The notes: generated by a model from the letters alone, not told the origin. A stretch of 22,377 nucleotides of DNA from Streptomyces sp. NRRL WC-3618 (GCF_001280005.1 NZ_LGDW01000042.1:1-22377), one strand, 5' to 3'; positions 5,957 to 13,992 are shown, counted from the first letter of the stretch. Program-made: numbers and translations.

Positions 5957-8900
5957 ATGTCTACGCAACCCGCCTCCGCCCCCGCCCTCGGCGATCTCGC
6001 CCCCCGTCTGACCGAGCTGTCCCTGCGCGACGCGCACCGGCTCGGCCGCAGGCTCGAAGGCGCGCGCAGGATCCGCAAGCCGGAAGCCCGCACCGCCGTC
6101 CTCGCCGAGATCGAGGCGGAGGTCGCGAAGGGCGAGCTGCGCATGGCCGAGCGGCGCAGCCGTGTGCCCTCCGTCAGCTATCCCGAGCAGCTCCCCGTCA
6201 GCCAGAAGAAGGACGAGATCGCGGCCGCCATCCGTGATCACCAGGTCGTCATCGTCGCCGGTGAGACCGGGTCCGGGAAGACCACCCAGATTCCGAAGAT
6301 CTGCGTGGAACTCGGGCGGGGCGTACGCGGCATGATCGGGCACACGCAGCCCCGTCGTATCGCCGCCCGTACCGTCGCCGAGCGGATCGCCGACGAACTG
6401 GACACCCCTCTCGGTGAGGCCGTCGGCTGGAAGGTCCGGTTCACGGACCAGGTGAACCAGGACGCGACGGTCATCAAGCTGATGACGGACGGCATCCTGC
6501 TCGCCGAGATCCAGACCGACCGCGAGCTGCGCGCCTACGACACGATCATCATCGACGAGGCCCACGAGCGGTCCCTCAACATCGACTTCCTGCTCGGGTA
6601 CCTGGCGCAACTGCTGCCCAAGCGCCCGGACCTGAAGGTCGTCATCACCTCGGCGACCATCGACCCCGAGCGCTTCTCCCGGCACTTCGGCGACGCGCCC
6701 ATCGTCGAGGTCTCCGGCCGTACGTATCCCGTCGAGGTCCGCTACCGCCCGCTCCTCGAAGAGGACAGCGAGGATTCCGACCGCGACCAGATCACCGCGA
6801 TCTGCGACGCCGTCGAGGAGCTCCAGGGCGAGGGCAAGGGCGACATCCTCGTCTTCCTCTCCGGCGAACGCGAGATCCGCGACACGGCGGACGCACTCAA
6901 CAAGAAGAACTACCGGTTCACGGAAGTACTGCCCCTGTACGCCCGCCTCTCGCACGCCGAGCAGCACCGCGTCTTCCAACAGCACACGGGGCGCAGGATC
7001 GTTCTGGCGACCAACGTCGCCGAGACCTCGCTCACCGTGCCCGGCATCAAGTACGTGATCGACCCGGGCTTCGCCCGTATCTCCCGCTACAGCCACCGCA
7101 CCAAGGTCCAGCGGCTGCCCATCGAGGCGATCTCCCAGGCCAGCGCCAACCAGCGCAAGGGCCGCTGTGGCCGTACGTCGGACGGTATCTGCATCCGCCT
7201 CTACAGCGAGGACGACTTCGCGGCCCGTACGGAGTTCACGGACGCGGAGATCCTGCGGACGAACCTCGCCTCCGTCATCCTCCAGATGACCGCGGCCGGA
7301 CTGGGCGACATCGAGAAGTTCCCCTTCATCGACCCGCCGGACCACCGCAACATCCGCGACGGCGTCCAGCTCCTCCAGGAGCTCAACGCGCTCGACCCCA
7401 CCGAGAAGGACCCCCGAAAGCGGCTCACGGACACCGGCCGCAAGCTCGCTCAGCTGCCCGTCGACCCCCGGCTGGCCCGGATGGTCCTGGAGGCCGACAA
7501 GAACGGCTGTGTCCGCGAGGTCATGGTGATCGCCGCCGCGCTCTCCATCCAGGACCCGCGCGAGCGCCCCGTCGAGAAGCAGGCGCAGGCCGACCAGCAG
7601 CACGCCCGCTTCAAGGACGAGACGTCCGACTTCCTCGCCCTGCTCAATCTCTGGCGGTACATCCGTGAGCAGCAGAAGGAGCGGGGCTCGTCGTCGTTCA
7701 GGCGGATGTGCAAGCAGGAGTACCTGAACTTCCTGCGCATCCGCGAGTGGCAGGACATCTACACCCAGCTCCGTACCGTGGCCCGCCAGATGGGCATCCA
7801 TCCCAACGAGGACGACGCCCCCGAGCAGAGCGTCCACGTCTCCCTGTTGGCCGGCCTCCTCTCCCACATCGGGATGAAGGACGTACCGAAGTCCACGAGC
7901 GGCACGGCCGGGGCGTCCACGTCGACCGGCGACAGCCCCCGCAACGCCTCCGGCAAGAACGAGTACGTCGGCGCCCGCAACGCCAAGTTCGCGATCTTCC
8001 CCGGCTCCGCCCTCTTCAAGAAGCCCCCGCGCTTCGTGATGTCGGCGGAACTCGTCGAGACGTCGCGCCTGTGGGCCCGCGTCAACGCCCGCATCGAGCC
8101 GGAGTGGGTCGAGCCCCTCGCCGAGCACCTCCTCAAGCGCACCTACAGCGAGCCGCACTGGGAGAAGGACCAGGCGGCCGTGATGGCGTACGAGAAGGTG
8201 ACGCTGTACGGCGTACCGATCGTCGCCCAGCGGAAGGTGAACTACGGGCGTATCGACGCGGAGGCGTCCCGTGAGCTGTTCATCCGGAACGCGCTGGTCG
8301 AGGGCGACTGGCGGACGCACCACAAGTTCTTCGCCGACAACCGCCGACTCCTCACCGAGGTCGAGGAGTTGGAGCACCGGGCCCGCCGCCGGGACATCCT
8401 GGTCGACGACGAGACGCTCTTCGACTTCTACGACGAGCGAGTCCCCGAACACGTGGTCTCCGGGGCCCACTTCGACTCGTGGTGGAAGCACAAGCGGCAT
8501 GAGGAGCCCGAACTCCTCGACTTCGAGCGGGCGATGCTCATCAACGAGCGCGCCGGGGACGTCAGCAAGGACGACTATCCGGACTCCTGGCAGCAGGGAC
8601 CGCTCAAGTTCCGGGTGACCTACCAGTTCGAGCCGGGCGCGGACGCCGACGGTGTGACCGTCCACGTTCCGCTCCAGGTGCTGAACCAGGTCACCGACGA
8701 GAACTTCGACTGGCAGATCCCGGGCCTGCGCGAGGAGTTGGTGACGGAGCTCATCCGCTCCCTCCCCAAGCCCATCCGCCGCCACTACGTCCCGGCCCCC
8801 AACTTCGCCAAGCGCTTCCTGGAGGCGTCGAAACCGTCGGCCTCTGGCCGCGCAGTGTCACAGCAGGAGCCTCTGACGGTCACCATGGCCCGCGAGTTGA

Positions 8901-9988
8901 AGCGCATGGTCGGAGTCCCGTTCACCGCCGACGACTTCGACTGGGACCGGGTCCCCGACCACCTCCGCGTCACCTTCCGGATCGTGGACGAGCGGCGCCG
9001 CAAGCTGGACGAGGACAAGGACCTGGAGGTCCTGCGCCTGAGGCTCAAGCCGAAGGCCCGCCAGGCCATCTCCCAGGCCGCGGCGGCCACCGCCGAGCGC
9101 TCCGGCGGCGAGTCCCTGGAGCGCACCGGCCTGACGGACTGGTCGATCGGCACCCTGACGCCGCTCTTCGAGACACGCCGGGCCGGCCAGCCGGTGAAGG
9201 CGTACCCGGCGCTGGTCGACAACGGCGACACCGTCTCCGTACGCCTCTTCGACACGGAGGCGGAGCAGCAGCAGGCGATGTGGAAGGGCACCCGGCGGCT
9301 CATTCTGCGCAACATCCCGGTCAACCCTGCGAAGTTCGCATCCGAGAAGTTGACCAACGCGCAGAAGCTCGCGCTGTCGGCGAATCCGCACGGTTCGATC
9401 CAGGCGCTGTTCGACGACTGCGCGATGGCCGCGGCCGACAAACTGATCGCCGATCTCGGGGGTCCGGCGTGGGACGAGGAGTCGCACCGGAAGCTGTACG
9501 ACAAGGTGCGCGCGGAGATCGTCGACACGACGGTCCGTACGGTCGGCCAGGTGCAGCAGGTGCTGGCCGCCTGGCAGGCCTGTGAGCGCCGTCTGAAGGG
9601 CGTACGCAGCGCCGTGCTCCTCCCGAACCTGACGGACGTACGCGAGCAGCTGGACGGCCTTGTACGGCCCGGGTTCGTGACGGCGGCCGGGCTGCGGCGG
9701 CTGCCCGACCTGATGCGCTACCTCGTCGCCGTGGACCGGCGCCTGCAGCAGATGCCCACCAACGTCCAGCGGGACACCACCCGTATGGAGAAGGTGCACG
9801 AGATGCAGGACGAGTACGCGTGGCTCCTCGAGCAGTTGCCGCAGGGCCGGCCGGTGCCGTCCGCGGTGCTGGACATCCGCTGGATGATCGAGGAGCTCCG
9901 GGTCAGCTACTTCGCCCACGCGCTGGGCACGGCGTACCCGGTGTCGGACAAGCGGATCGTGAAGGCGATCGACGCCCAGGCGCCGTAA
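5957..9988 (+). CDS. hrpA: ATP-dependent RNA helicase HrpA (DEAH family)
   Basis: A 1343-residue DEAH-box helicase, full length for bacterial HrpA. HrpA unwinds RNA using ATP and in E. coli helps mRNA processing and rescue of stalled ribosomes. Walker A GETGSGKT is at residues 102-109, DEAH at 200-203, SAT at 232-234 and motif VI QRKGRCGR at 399-406. Helicase-associated and OB-like regions follow, and the long C-terminal half matches the DUF3418 region specific to HrpA. A Ser/Thr/Gly/Ala-rich stretch near residues 640-665 looks like a flexible insert. The ATG at 5957 is chosen because the protein then starts like other actinobacterial HrpA proteins; the nearest purine-rich site (GAGGTGAG) is rather far upstream. 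A terminator precedes it and a tRNA-Asp gene follows, so it seems to be transcribed alone. Confidence 0.95.
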   Translation: MSTQPASAPALGDLAPRLTELSLRDAHRLGRRLEGARRIRKPEARTAVLAEIEAEVAKGELRMAERRSRVPSVSYPEQLPVSQKKDEIAAAIRDHQVVIVAGETGSGKTTQIPKICVELGRGVRGMIGHTQPRRIAARTVAERIADELDTPLGEAVGWKVRFTDQVNQDATVIKLMTDGILLAEIQTDRELRAYDTIIIDEAHERSLNIDFLLGYLAQLLPKRPDLKVVITSATIDPERFSRHFGDAPIVEVSGRTYPVEVRYRPLLEEDSEDSDRDQITAICDAVEELQGEGKGDILVFLSGEREIRDTADALNKKNYRFTEVLPLYARLSHAEQHRVFQQHTGRRIVLATNVAETSLTVPGIKYVIDPGFARISRYSHRTKVQRLPIEAISQASANQRKGRCGRTSDGICIRLYSEDDFAARTEFTDAEILRTNLASVILQMTAAGLGDIEKFPFIDPPDHRNIRDGVQLLQELNALDPTEKDPRKRLTDTGRKLAQLPVDPRLARMVLEADKNGCVREVMVIAAALSIQDPRERPVEKQAQADQQHARFKDETSDFLALLNLWRYIREQQKERGSSSFRRMCKQEYLNFLRIREWQDIYTQLRTVARQMGIHPNEDDAPEQSVHVSLLAGLLSHIGMKDVPKSTSGTAGASTSTGDSPRNASGKNEYVGARNAKFAIFPGSALFKKPPRFVMSAELVETSRLWARVNARIEPEWVEPLAEHLLKRTYSEPHWEKDQAAVMAYEKVTLYGVPIVAQRKVNYGRIDAEASRELFIRNALVEGDWRTHHKFFADNRRLLTEVEELEHRARRRDILVDDETLFDFYDERVPEHVVSGAHFDSWWKHKRHEEPELLDFERAMLINERAGDVSKDDYPDSWQQGPLKFRVTYQFEPGADADGVTVHVPLQVLNQVTDENFDWQIPGLREELVTELIRSLPKPIRRHYVPAPNFAKRFLEASKPSASGRAVSQQEPLTVTMARELKRMVGVPFTADDFDWDRVPDHLRVTFRIVDERRRKLDEDKDLEVLRLRLKPKARQAISQAAAATAERSGGESLERTGLTDWSIGTLTPLFETRRAGQPVKAYPALVDNGDTVSVRLFDTEAEQQQAMWKGTRRLILRNIPVNPAKFASEKLTNAQKLALSANPHGSIQALFDDCAMAAADKLIADLGGPAWDEESHRKLYDKVRAEIVDTTVRTVGQVQQVLAAWQACERRLKGVRSAVLLPNLTDVREQLDGLVRPGFVTAAGLRRLPDLMRYLVAVDRRLQQMPTNVQRDTTRMEKVHEMQDEYAWLLEQLPQGRPVPSAVLDIRWMIEELRVSYFAHALGTAYPVSDKRIVKAIDAQAP

Positions 9989-10010
9989 CGACCGCTGCAC
10001 GGTGGGTGAG

Positions 10011-10040
10011 TTCGCCCCGGGGCTCGCCCTCCTGTACAGT
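10011..10040 (+). promoter_or_regulatory. Candidate promoter of tRNA-Asp copy 2
   Basis: TTCGCC (10011-10016) and TACAGT (10035-10040, preceded by TG) are separated by 18 nt. Initiation near 10047 would give a leader of about 36 nt. The -35 box is poor. Confidence 0.35.
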
Positions 10041-10082
10041 CTCTTTTCGCAGCACAGCGCAACATCAAGTGCCGCGAAACCT

Positions 10083-10157
10083 GGTCCTGTGGAGCAGTTT
10101 GGAGTGCTCGCCACCCTGTCAAGGTGGAGGCCGCGGGTTCAAATCCCGTCAGGACCG
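10083..10157 (+). tRNA. tRNA-Asp (anticodon GTC), copy 2
   Basis: All 75 nt match copy 1 at 3937-4011, including the GGTCCTG/CAGGACC acceptor stem and the GTC anticodon. Flanking sequence is unrelated, so only the tRNA itself is duplicated. It lies 94 nt after hrpA and has its own terminator. Confidence 0.96.
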
Positions 10158-10168
10158 CAAGTGAAGTA

Positions 10169-10204
10169 CGAGAGGGCCCGAGTCTTACGACTCGGGCCCT
10201 CTCG
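10169..10204 (+). terminator. Terminator of tRNA-Asp copy 2
   Basis: A perfect 16-bp stem (10169-10184 with 10189-10204, core GGGCCCGAGTC) with a TTAC loop starts 12 nt after the tRNA. Confidence 0.85.
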
Positions 10205-10288
10205 CGTTGCCGTATTGACGGCGCCGTCCTCCCCCGGTACCCAGAGAGCAGGGCCTTCGATGCCCTGTCCCCCTTCCGGAGGTGGCGT

Positions 10289-10513
10289 ATGGCGGCGACC
10301 GCGCGGCGGGATGAGACGCGGGCTCTGCTTCGGGCACACCTGTCGGCCGCCAGCGGGTACCGGCATCTCACGCGGCACTGCCCGATCTGCCACCGGCTGC
10401 AGAGGCTCGCCATGGAGCGCTGCACCGAGGCCGACGGGGACGCGGAGAGCTACGAGGGCCGTGAGAGCCGTGAGGGCCGTGAGGCACCGGGTGCCAACAG
10501 CGGCTCCCTCTAA
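10289..10513 (+). CDS. DUF6274 family small protein
   Basis: A 74-residue protein beginning MAATARRDETRALLRAHL, which I recognise as the DUF6274 type found in Streptomyces beside bldC. The centre reads RHLTRHCPICHRL; the two Cys and nearby His could bind a metal such as zinc, but the family function is unknown. The C-terminus contains near-repeats of GRESREGRE, caused by short repeats in the DNA. The ATG at 10289 is well supported by GGAGGTG (10278-10284) 4 nt upstream; the frame is open further upstream but overlaps the tRNA terminator. It is convergent with bldC. Confidence 0.75.
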   Translation: MAATARRDETRALLRAHLSAASGYRHLTRHCPICHRLQRLAMERCTEADGDAESYEGRESREGREAPGANSGSL

Positions 10514-10766
10514 CACTTATGCCGTTCCGTCAGCAAGGCGTGGAGCCTGTGACTGGTGTCACTGCATGAGTTTTCAAAAGGTGGGTTCTTGCCGGTCTCC
10601 TACAGATGGTCAATTTAATATGTGCAATTGCACCAGCTCCTGAGGGCCTCCCGAGGGCTCCCTGAGGACTTCCCGGGGAGATCCCGTAGAGGATCCGACA
10701 GCTCTCCCCAGACTCCAACAAGCCCGCTCACAGCACCCCGTGCCACCCCTGCCCGAGGGCACAAAA
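10514..10766. other. Non-coding stretch between DUF6274 gene and bldC terminator
   Basis: No gene is seen. It holds an unusually AT-rich patch around 10565-10632, which ends in the perfect 12-bp palindrome GTGCAATTGCAC (10622-10633). It also holds GTGAC (10549-10553) opposite GTCAC (10558-10562). The span from 10805 to 10994 is also non-coding and is probably bldC 3' untranslated RNA. Confidence 0.5.
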
Positions 10767-10804
10767 AAGATCGCGCTGGACCCGGCGGAGTCCAGCGCGA
10801 TCTT
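10767..10804 (-). terminator. Intrinsic terminator downstream of bldC
   Basis: AAGATCGCGCTGGAC (10767-10781) pairs perfectly with 10790-10804 around an 8-nt loop. On the minus strand the hairpin runs into a U-run (the AAAAAA at 10763-10768 read in reverse), the classical intrinsic form. It ends bldC transcription about 190 nt after the stop. Confidence 0.85.
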
Positions 10805-10994
10805 GACGACGCACCCTTGAAGCTGTGGAACTGATGGAACTGCCTTGGGCGTGGGACCTGTTGGGGCAGGACCCGCGTCGCTCGGAGCGATGTGGTGCTG
10901 GTGTTACTGGCACTGCTGGCGTTGCTGGTGTTGCCAGTCGGACGGCCCGGCCGATATTTGGGGGACCTGCTGGTCCGTCCGACTATTCAGTTGG

Positions 10995-11201
10995 TCAGGC
11001 CTCGCTGCGCTGCTGCGGAATGCCCGCAAGCAGGGCGCGGACCTCGGCCTCGCGGTAACGGCGATGTCCGCCGAGCGTCCGGATGGACGTGAGCTTGCCG
11101 GCCTTCGCCCACCGCGTCACCGTCTTGGGGTCAACACGGAACATGGTGGCGACCTCAGCCGGGGTCAGCAGCGGCTCGGCATCAGGGGTGCGAGCGGTCA
11201 T
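10995..11201 (-). CDS. bldC: Developmental transcriptional regulator BldC
   Basis: A 68-residue MerR-like winged-helix protein matching Streptomyces BldC as I know it, beginning MTARTPDAEP. BldC delays entry into development by holding vegetative programmes, and it binds AT-rich direct repeats head to tail without dimerising. The helix-turn-helix occupies about residues 11-36 (LLTPAEVATMFRVDPKTV, then RWAKAG) and the wing 37-50 (KLTSIRTLGGHRRY). No coiled coil or effector domain follows, which distinguishes it from true MerR proteins. The ATG at 11201 has GAGGAGG upstream and is preferred over an in-frame ATG 13 codons earlier. It is transcribed alone, with a long 3' region ending in a U-run terminator and an upstream region rich in inverted repeats. 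Confidence 0.97.
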   Translation of the reverse strand: MTARTPDAEPLLTPAEVATMFRVDPKTVTRWAKAGKLTSIRTLGGHRRYREAEVRALLAGIPQQRSEA

Positions 11202-11299
11202 GAGCGGCCTCCTCGGGAGAACCGAACCTTCTCGGTTCATTCCTCTAAATTCTGCACCTTGACCCGCGTTGCCCGAAATGGCGGATGCGGGTCGAGTCG

Positions 11300-11323
11300 G
11301 TTATAGGACGAACGGCTTGTCCT
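11300..11323 (-). promoter_or_regulatory. Candidate proximal bldC promoter with inverted repeat
   Basis: On the minus strand TATAAC (11305-11300) is a good -10 box that would start transcription near 11293, about 92 nt before the bldC ATG. No good -35 is present at 17-18 nt. AGGAC (11305-11309) and GTCCT (11319-11323) form an inverted repeat where the spacer lies, as an operator would. Confidence 0.3.
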
Positions 11324-11418
11324 CGGCACTACAACTACACCATCTGTCCAACCGCGTAGGCCAAACCGATGGAATTGCCCTCCCAGGTGTCCATCGGCGA
11401 CGGAAGCCAATGGACCAT

Positions 11419-11464
11419 GCCATAGCGGACAGTCACGCCACTGTGACGATCAGTCACAGTGGCG
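11419..11464 (-). promoter_or_regulatory. Candidate distal bldC promoter with BldD-box-like palindrome
   Basis: CGCCACTGTGAC (11436-11447) and GTCACAGTGGCG (11453-11464) form a perfect 12-bp inverted repeat with spacer GATCA. Its core, GTGA-N7-TCAC, resembles the BldD consensus AGTGA-N-TCACC. The minus-strand hexamer GTCACA (11447-11442) is 17 nt from TATGGC (11424-11419), so the palindrome would cover the -35 box. AGTCAC also recurs at 11431, 11452 and 11471. BldD is reported to target bldC; this exact site is my inference. Confidence 0.4.
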
Positions 11465-11712
11465 ATCAGGAGTCACGAGACCCCCCATAGCGTGCAATGC
11501 TGAGATTCCACCCATAGTTGGGCAGATAGAGCCTCCCCCGGACTCCTTGTCCTATTTTGGCACGAGGAGGGGCAAGGGACGCAAGCCACCTGTACGTGCG
11601 GTCCGTCACGCTTGACACAAACGCCCGGATCGGGACCTACGTCCCACGGCAGCTCCAAGAGCGTCCCACAAAAATGGAACTCACGTTCAGGGAGCCCTTC
11701 TTCGCCGAACTG

Positions 11713-12564
11713 TCAGTTGGCCGACCGCAGGTACCGCACCGCCCGCCACCGCTCCACGAGCCGCCCGTACGCCTCCCCCGCCGCCTCGCCGTCCCCCTCG
11801 CGCAGCGCCTCGATGCCCGCCGCCACGTCCGCCGCCGAGTGGTCGCCCGCCAGATCGGCGGCCGGCAGCAGATGCACCAGCCCGCCGTAGTCCAGCTCGA
11901 CCAGCGAGCGCGGGTGGAACTCCTCCAGCCAGCGCCCGACGTCCATCAGACCGTCGATGAGCGGCCCGTCGTCGAGTCTGTCCCGCAGGGTCCGCAGCCC
12001 CCGCGCCACGCGCCGCCGCGCCTGCACCATGGGCGTCCGGTAACGCAGCACGGGCGTCGTGTCCCCGTCGGCTCCCGAGCCCTTGTCGTACTCGCGCTCC
12101 TCGTCGGACACCAGCACGAACCAGTTCAGCGGCACCTGCCAGGTCGCCGTGCGGATCCAGGGGCGGGCGTCCGGGTTGCGGCTCAGCCAGCGCTCGTAGT
12201 CCTGGGCCGCCTGGTGGCGTACGAGAGGCGGCAGGACGGCGTCCAGGACCGAGACGGGCAGTTCCTCCCCCAGCCCGCCCAGCGCCTGCCAGCCGCGCAG
12301 CCGGGTGCGCCAGGGGCAGACGCACAGGACCCCCTCCACCTCGGTCACGAACGCGTCGGCACTCTCCTGCACGGGCACCGCGACCGGCGGTGTGGGCAGC
12401 AGGTCGGCCAGGGAGCGGCGCAGCTCCTCCTGGTACGAGGGCCGGTCCGGCCGCCGGGCGTAGCGCGCCCAGTGGCTGCGCTCCGGCTCGGGGAAGGCCG
12501 CCAGCGGCTCGTAGACGCGCAGGTAGGACGCGTACGGAACGATCACCGAGGACTCCTTGGGCAC
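11713..12564 (-). CDS. Conserved protein of unknown function, 283 residues
   Basis: A cytosolic-looking protein with no signal peptide or membrane segment. It appears to be the conserved actinobacterial gene found between vdh and bldC (SCO4090 position), for which I know no function. It is rich in Trp, Arg and Leu; notable stretches are [14 protein letters not shown] near the N-terminus, [10 protein letters not shown] near residue 83 and [11 protein letters not shown] near 125. The acidic Ala/Glu-rich C-terminus ends in helices. The GTG at 12564 has GGAGG 8 nt upstream. A second GTG at 12546 has AAGGAG at 6 nt spacing and may be the true start, giving 277 residues that begin with the conserved IVPYASYL. 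A candidate -10 box lies about 80 nt upstream. It is divergent from vdh. Confidence 0.7.
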   Translation of the reverse strand: MPKESSVIVPYASYLRVYEPLAAFPEPERSHWARYARRPDRPSYQEELRRSLADLLPTPPVAVPVQESADAFVTEVEGVLCVCPWRTRLRGWQALGGLGEELPVSVLDAVLPPLVRHQAAQDYERWLSRNPDARPWIRTATWQVPLNWFVLVSDEEREYDKGSGADGDTTPVLRYRTPMVQARRRVARGLRTLRDRLDDGPLIDGLMDVGRWLEEFHPRSLVELDYGGLVHLLPAADLAGDHSAADVAAGIEALREGDGEAAGEAYGRLVERWRAVRYLRSAN

Positions 12565-12647
12565 GCCTGGTCCCTCCCCCTTGAACCGCCTGGACGGCCT
12601 GAACGACCTGGGAAACCCGTGAAAACAGCACAGTGCGGCACGGGAAA

Positions 12648-12653
12648 ATTATG
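12648..12653 (-). promoter_or_regulatory. Candidate -10 box for the 283-residue gene
   Basis: On the minus strand CATAAT (12653-12648) matches TATAAT at five of six positions and would start transcription near 12641, giving a leader of about 77 nt. The nearest -35-like hexamer, TGACGT, is at a long 19-nt spacing, so support is partial. Confidence 0.3.
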
Positions 12654-12675
12654 CAAACCGTCGTACCTTCCCACG

Positions 12676-12689
12676 TCACCGGTAGGTGA
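12676..12689. promoter_or_regulatory. Inverted repeat in the vdh upstream region
   Basis: TCACC (12676-12680) and GGTGA (12685-12689) flank GGTA. Just downstream TTGGCA occurs twice, 18 bp apart (12693-12698 and 12711-12716), followed both times by a G-rich stretch. These lie between the divergent 283-residue gene and vdh and are possible regulator sites; I could not place a convincing vdh promoter. Confidence 0.3.
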
Positions 12690-12816
12690 TCCTTGGCACT
12701 GCGGGGAGAGTTGGCAGACGGGGACCGGAGAGGAGCTCTACTCTCATGCCCACGGAGGCCCGCCACCCGCACGGGGCTCCAGCCCCGACCGCCGCTACTT
12801 TTCTGGAGTCACCACA

Positions 12817-13926
12817 GTGACCGACGTAACCGGCGCGCCTGCTGATGTACTGCACACCTTGTTCCACTCGGAACAGGGGGGTCATGAGCAAGTCGTGCTC
12901 TGCCAGGACCGGGCCACCGGCCTCAAGGCCGTGATCGCCATCCACTCCACCGCACTGGGCCCCGCGCTCGGCGGTACGCGCTTCTACCCGTACGCGAGCG
13001 AGGCGGAGGCCGTCGCCGACGCGCTGAACCTCGCGCGCGGGATGTCGTACAAGAACGCCATGGCCGGTCTCGACCACGGCGGCGGCAAGGCCGTGATCAT
13101 CGGCGACCCGGCCATTACGGATCAAGGCGGTATCAAGAGCGAGGAACTGCTCCTCGCCTACGGCCGGTTCGTGGCCTCGCTCGGCGGGCGGTACGTGACC
13201 GCGTGCGACGTCGGCACGTATGTGGCCGACATGGACGTGGTGGCGCGCGAGTGCCGCTGGACGACCGGACGGTCCCCGGAGAACGGCGGCGCCGGCGACT
13301 CGTCCGTGCTGACCGCCTTCGGCGTCTACCAGGGCATGCGGGCCTCCGCCCAGCACCGGTGGGGCAGCCCGTCGCTGCGGGCCAAGCGGATCGGCATCGC
13401 CGGTGTCGGCAAGGTCGGGCACCACCTCGTGGAGCACCTCGTGGCGGAAGGCGCCGAGGTGTTCGTCACGGACGTGCGCGAGGACGCCGTACGGCGGATC
13501 ACCGAGCGGTACCGGGACGTGGTGGCCGTACGGGACACGGACGAGCTGATCCGCGTCGAAGGGCTCGCCGTGTACGCCCCCTGCGCGCTCGGCGGGGCGC
13601 TCAACGACGCCACCGTGCCCGTGCTGACCGCCGAGGTGGTGTGCGGGGCGGCCAACAACCAGCTCTCGCATCCGGGCGTCGAGAAGGACCTCGCCGACCG
13701 CGGGATCCTCTACGCGCCCGACTACGTCGTGAACGCGGGTGGCGTGATCCAGGTGGCCGACGAGCTGCACGGGTTCGACTTCGAGCGGTGCAAGGCGAAG
13801 GCGGCGAAGATCTACGACACCACGCTGGCGATCTTCGCACGTGCGAAGACGGACGGTATTCCGCCGGCCGCGGCGGCCGACCGGATCGCCGAGCAGCGGA
13901 TGACCGAGGCCCGCCCGAGCCGGTAG
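12817..13926 (+). CDS. vdh: Valine dehydrogenase (NAD-dependent)
   Basis: A 369-residue member of the Glu/Leu/Phe/Val dehydrogenase family, closely matching Streptomyces Vdh. It oxidatively deaminates valine and other branched-chain amino acids to 2-oxo acids with NAD, feeding acyl-CoA precursors for polyketides. The catalytic half (residues 1-175) has SYKNA with Lys79 and GGGKAV with Lys91. The Rossmann half has the NAD motif GIAGVGKVG (193-201), followed by the family segments [19 protein letters not shown] and [13 protein letters not shown]. The GTG at 12817 (reading [20 protein letters not shown]) is chosen by similarity and by GGAG about 9 nt upstream; the frame stays open upstream only because it is antisense to the neighbour. 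Residues about 98-106 (PAITDQGGI) look a few residues longer than in the S. coelicolor enzyme as I recall it. Confidence 0.95.
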   Translation: MTDVTGAPADVLHTLFHSEQGGHEQVVLCQDRATGLKAVIAIHSTALGPALGGTRFYPYASEAEAVADALNLARGMSYKNAMAGLDHGGGKAVIIGDPAITDQGGIKSEELLLAYGRFVASLGGRYVTACDVGTYVADMDVVARECRWTTGRSPENGGAGDSSVLTAFGVYQGMRASAQHRWGSPSLRAKRIGIAGVGKVGHHLVEHLVAEGAEVFVTDVREDAVRRITERYRDVVAVRDTDELIRVEGLAVYAPCALGGALNDATVPVLTAEVVCGAANNQLSHPGVEKDLADRGILYAPDYVVNAGGVIQVADELHGFDFERCKAKAAKIYDTTLAIFARAKTDGIPPAAAADRIAEQRMTEARPSR

Positions 13927-13966
13927 TCCGAGGCGGTCCACGGGGGACTCCGGGGTACCTGTCGGC

Positions 13967-13992
13967 GGGGTGTTGGAGAGAACTCTCACCCC
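13967..13992 (+). terminator. Possible hairpin terminator after vdh
   Basis: GGGGT (13967-13971) pairs with ACCCC (13988-13992), and GAGA (13976-13979) with TCTC (13984-13987), leaving a 4-nt bulge and a GAAC loop. The 9-bp direct repeat GTCGGCGGG flanks the hairpin (13961-13969 and 13994-14002). The remaining DNA up to 14225 has no gene; an AT-rich GTTAAAATC at 14020-14028 stands out, but no matching -35 was found. Confidence 0.4.

Larger units (their letters stand above)
11202..11712. other. Upstream region of bldC, no gene seen
   Basis: These 511 bases contain no supported gene. They hold the ribosome site, a 6-bp inverted repeat AACCGA (11220-11225)/TCGGTT (11232-11237) in the bldC leader, two candidate promoters and a 12-bp inverted repeat (listed separately). 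Small hairpins CCCG-gat-CGGG and GGGAC-ctac-GTCCC near 11625-11645 may end the transcript of the 283-residue gene. TTGACA at 11612-11617 has no acceptable -10 on the plus strand. Confidence 0.5.

Noticed and set aside
5951..8785. A 944-codon open frame on the minus strand opposite hrpA
   Set aside because: The translation is Val/Gly/Asp/Leu-rich without any domain; it is the usual high-GC antisense shadow of a well-supported helicase gene.
10724..10994. Possible small gene or tRNA-like structure downstream of bldC
   Set aside because: The only strong structure is the minus-strand terminator hairpin; no cloverleaf and no ORF with a ribosome site were found.
11612..11643. TTGACA as a plus-strand promoter
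   Set aside because: The -35 is perfect, but no TANNNT-type -10 lies at 16-19 nt and no plus-strand gene starts within 1 kb.
11473..11658. A 61-codon minus-strand ORF upstream of bldC
   Set aside because: It has no ribosome site and no recognisable domain, and its composition is like random translation.
11557..12816. N-terminal extension of vdh by about 420 codons
   Set aside because: The extension is antisense to the conserved 283-residue gene. Vdh homology begins at the GTG at 12817, which has its own ribosome site.
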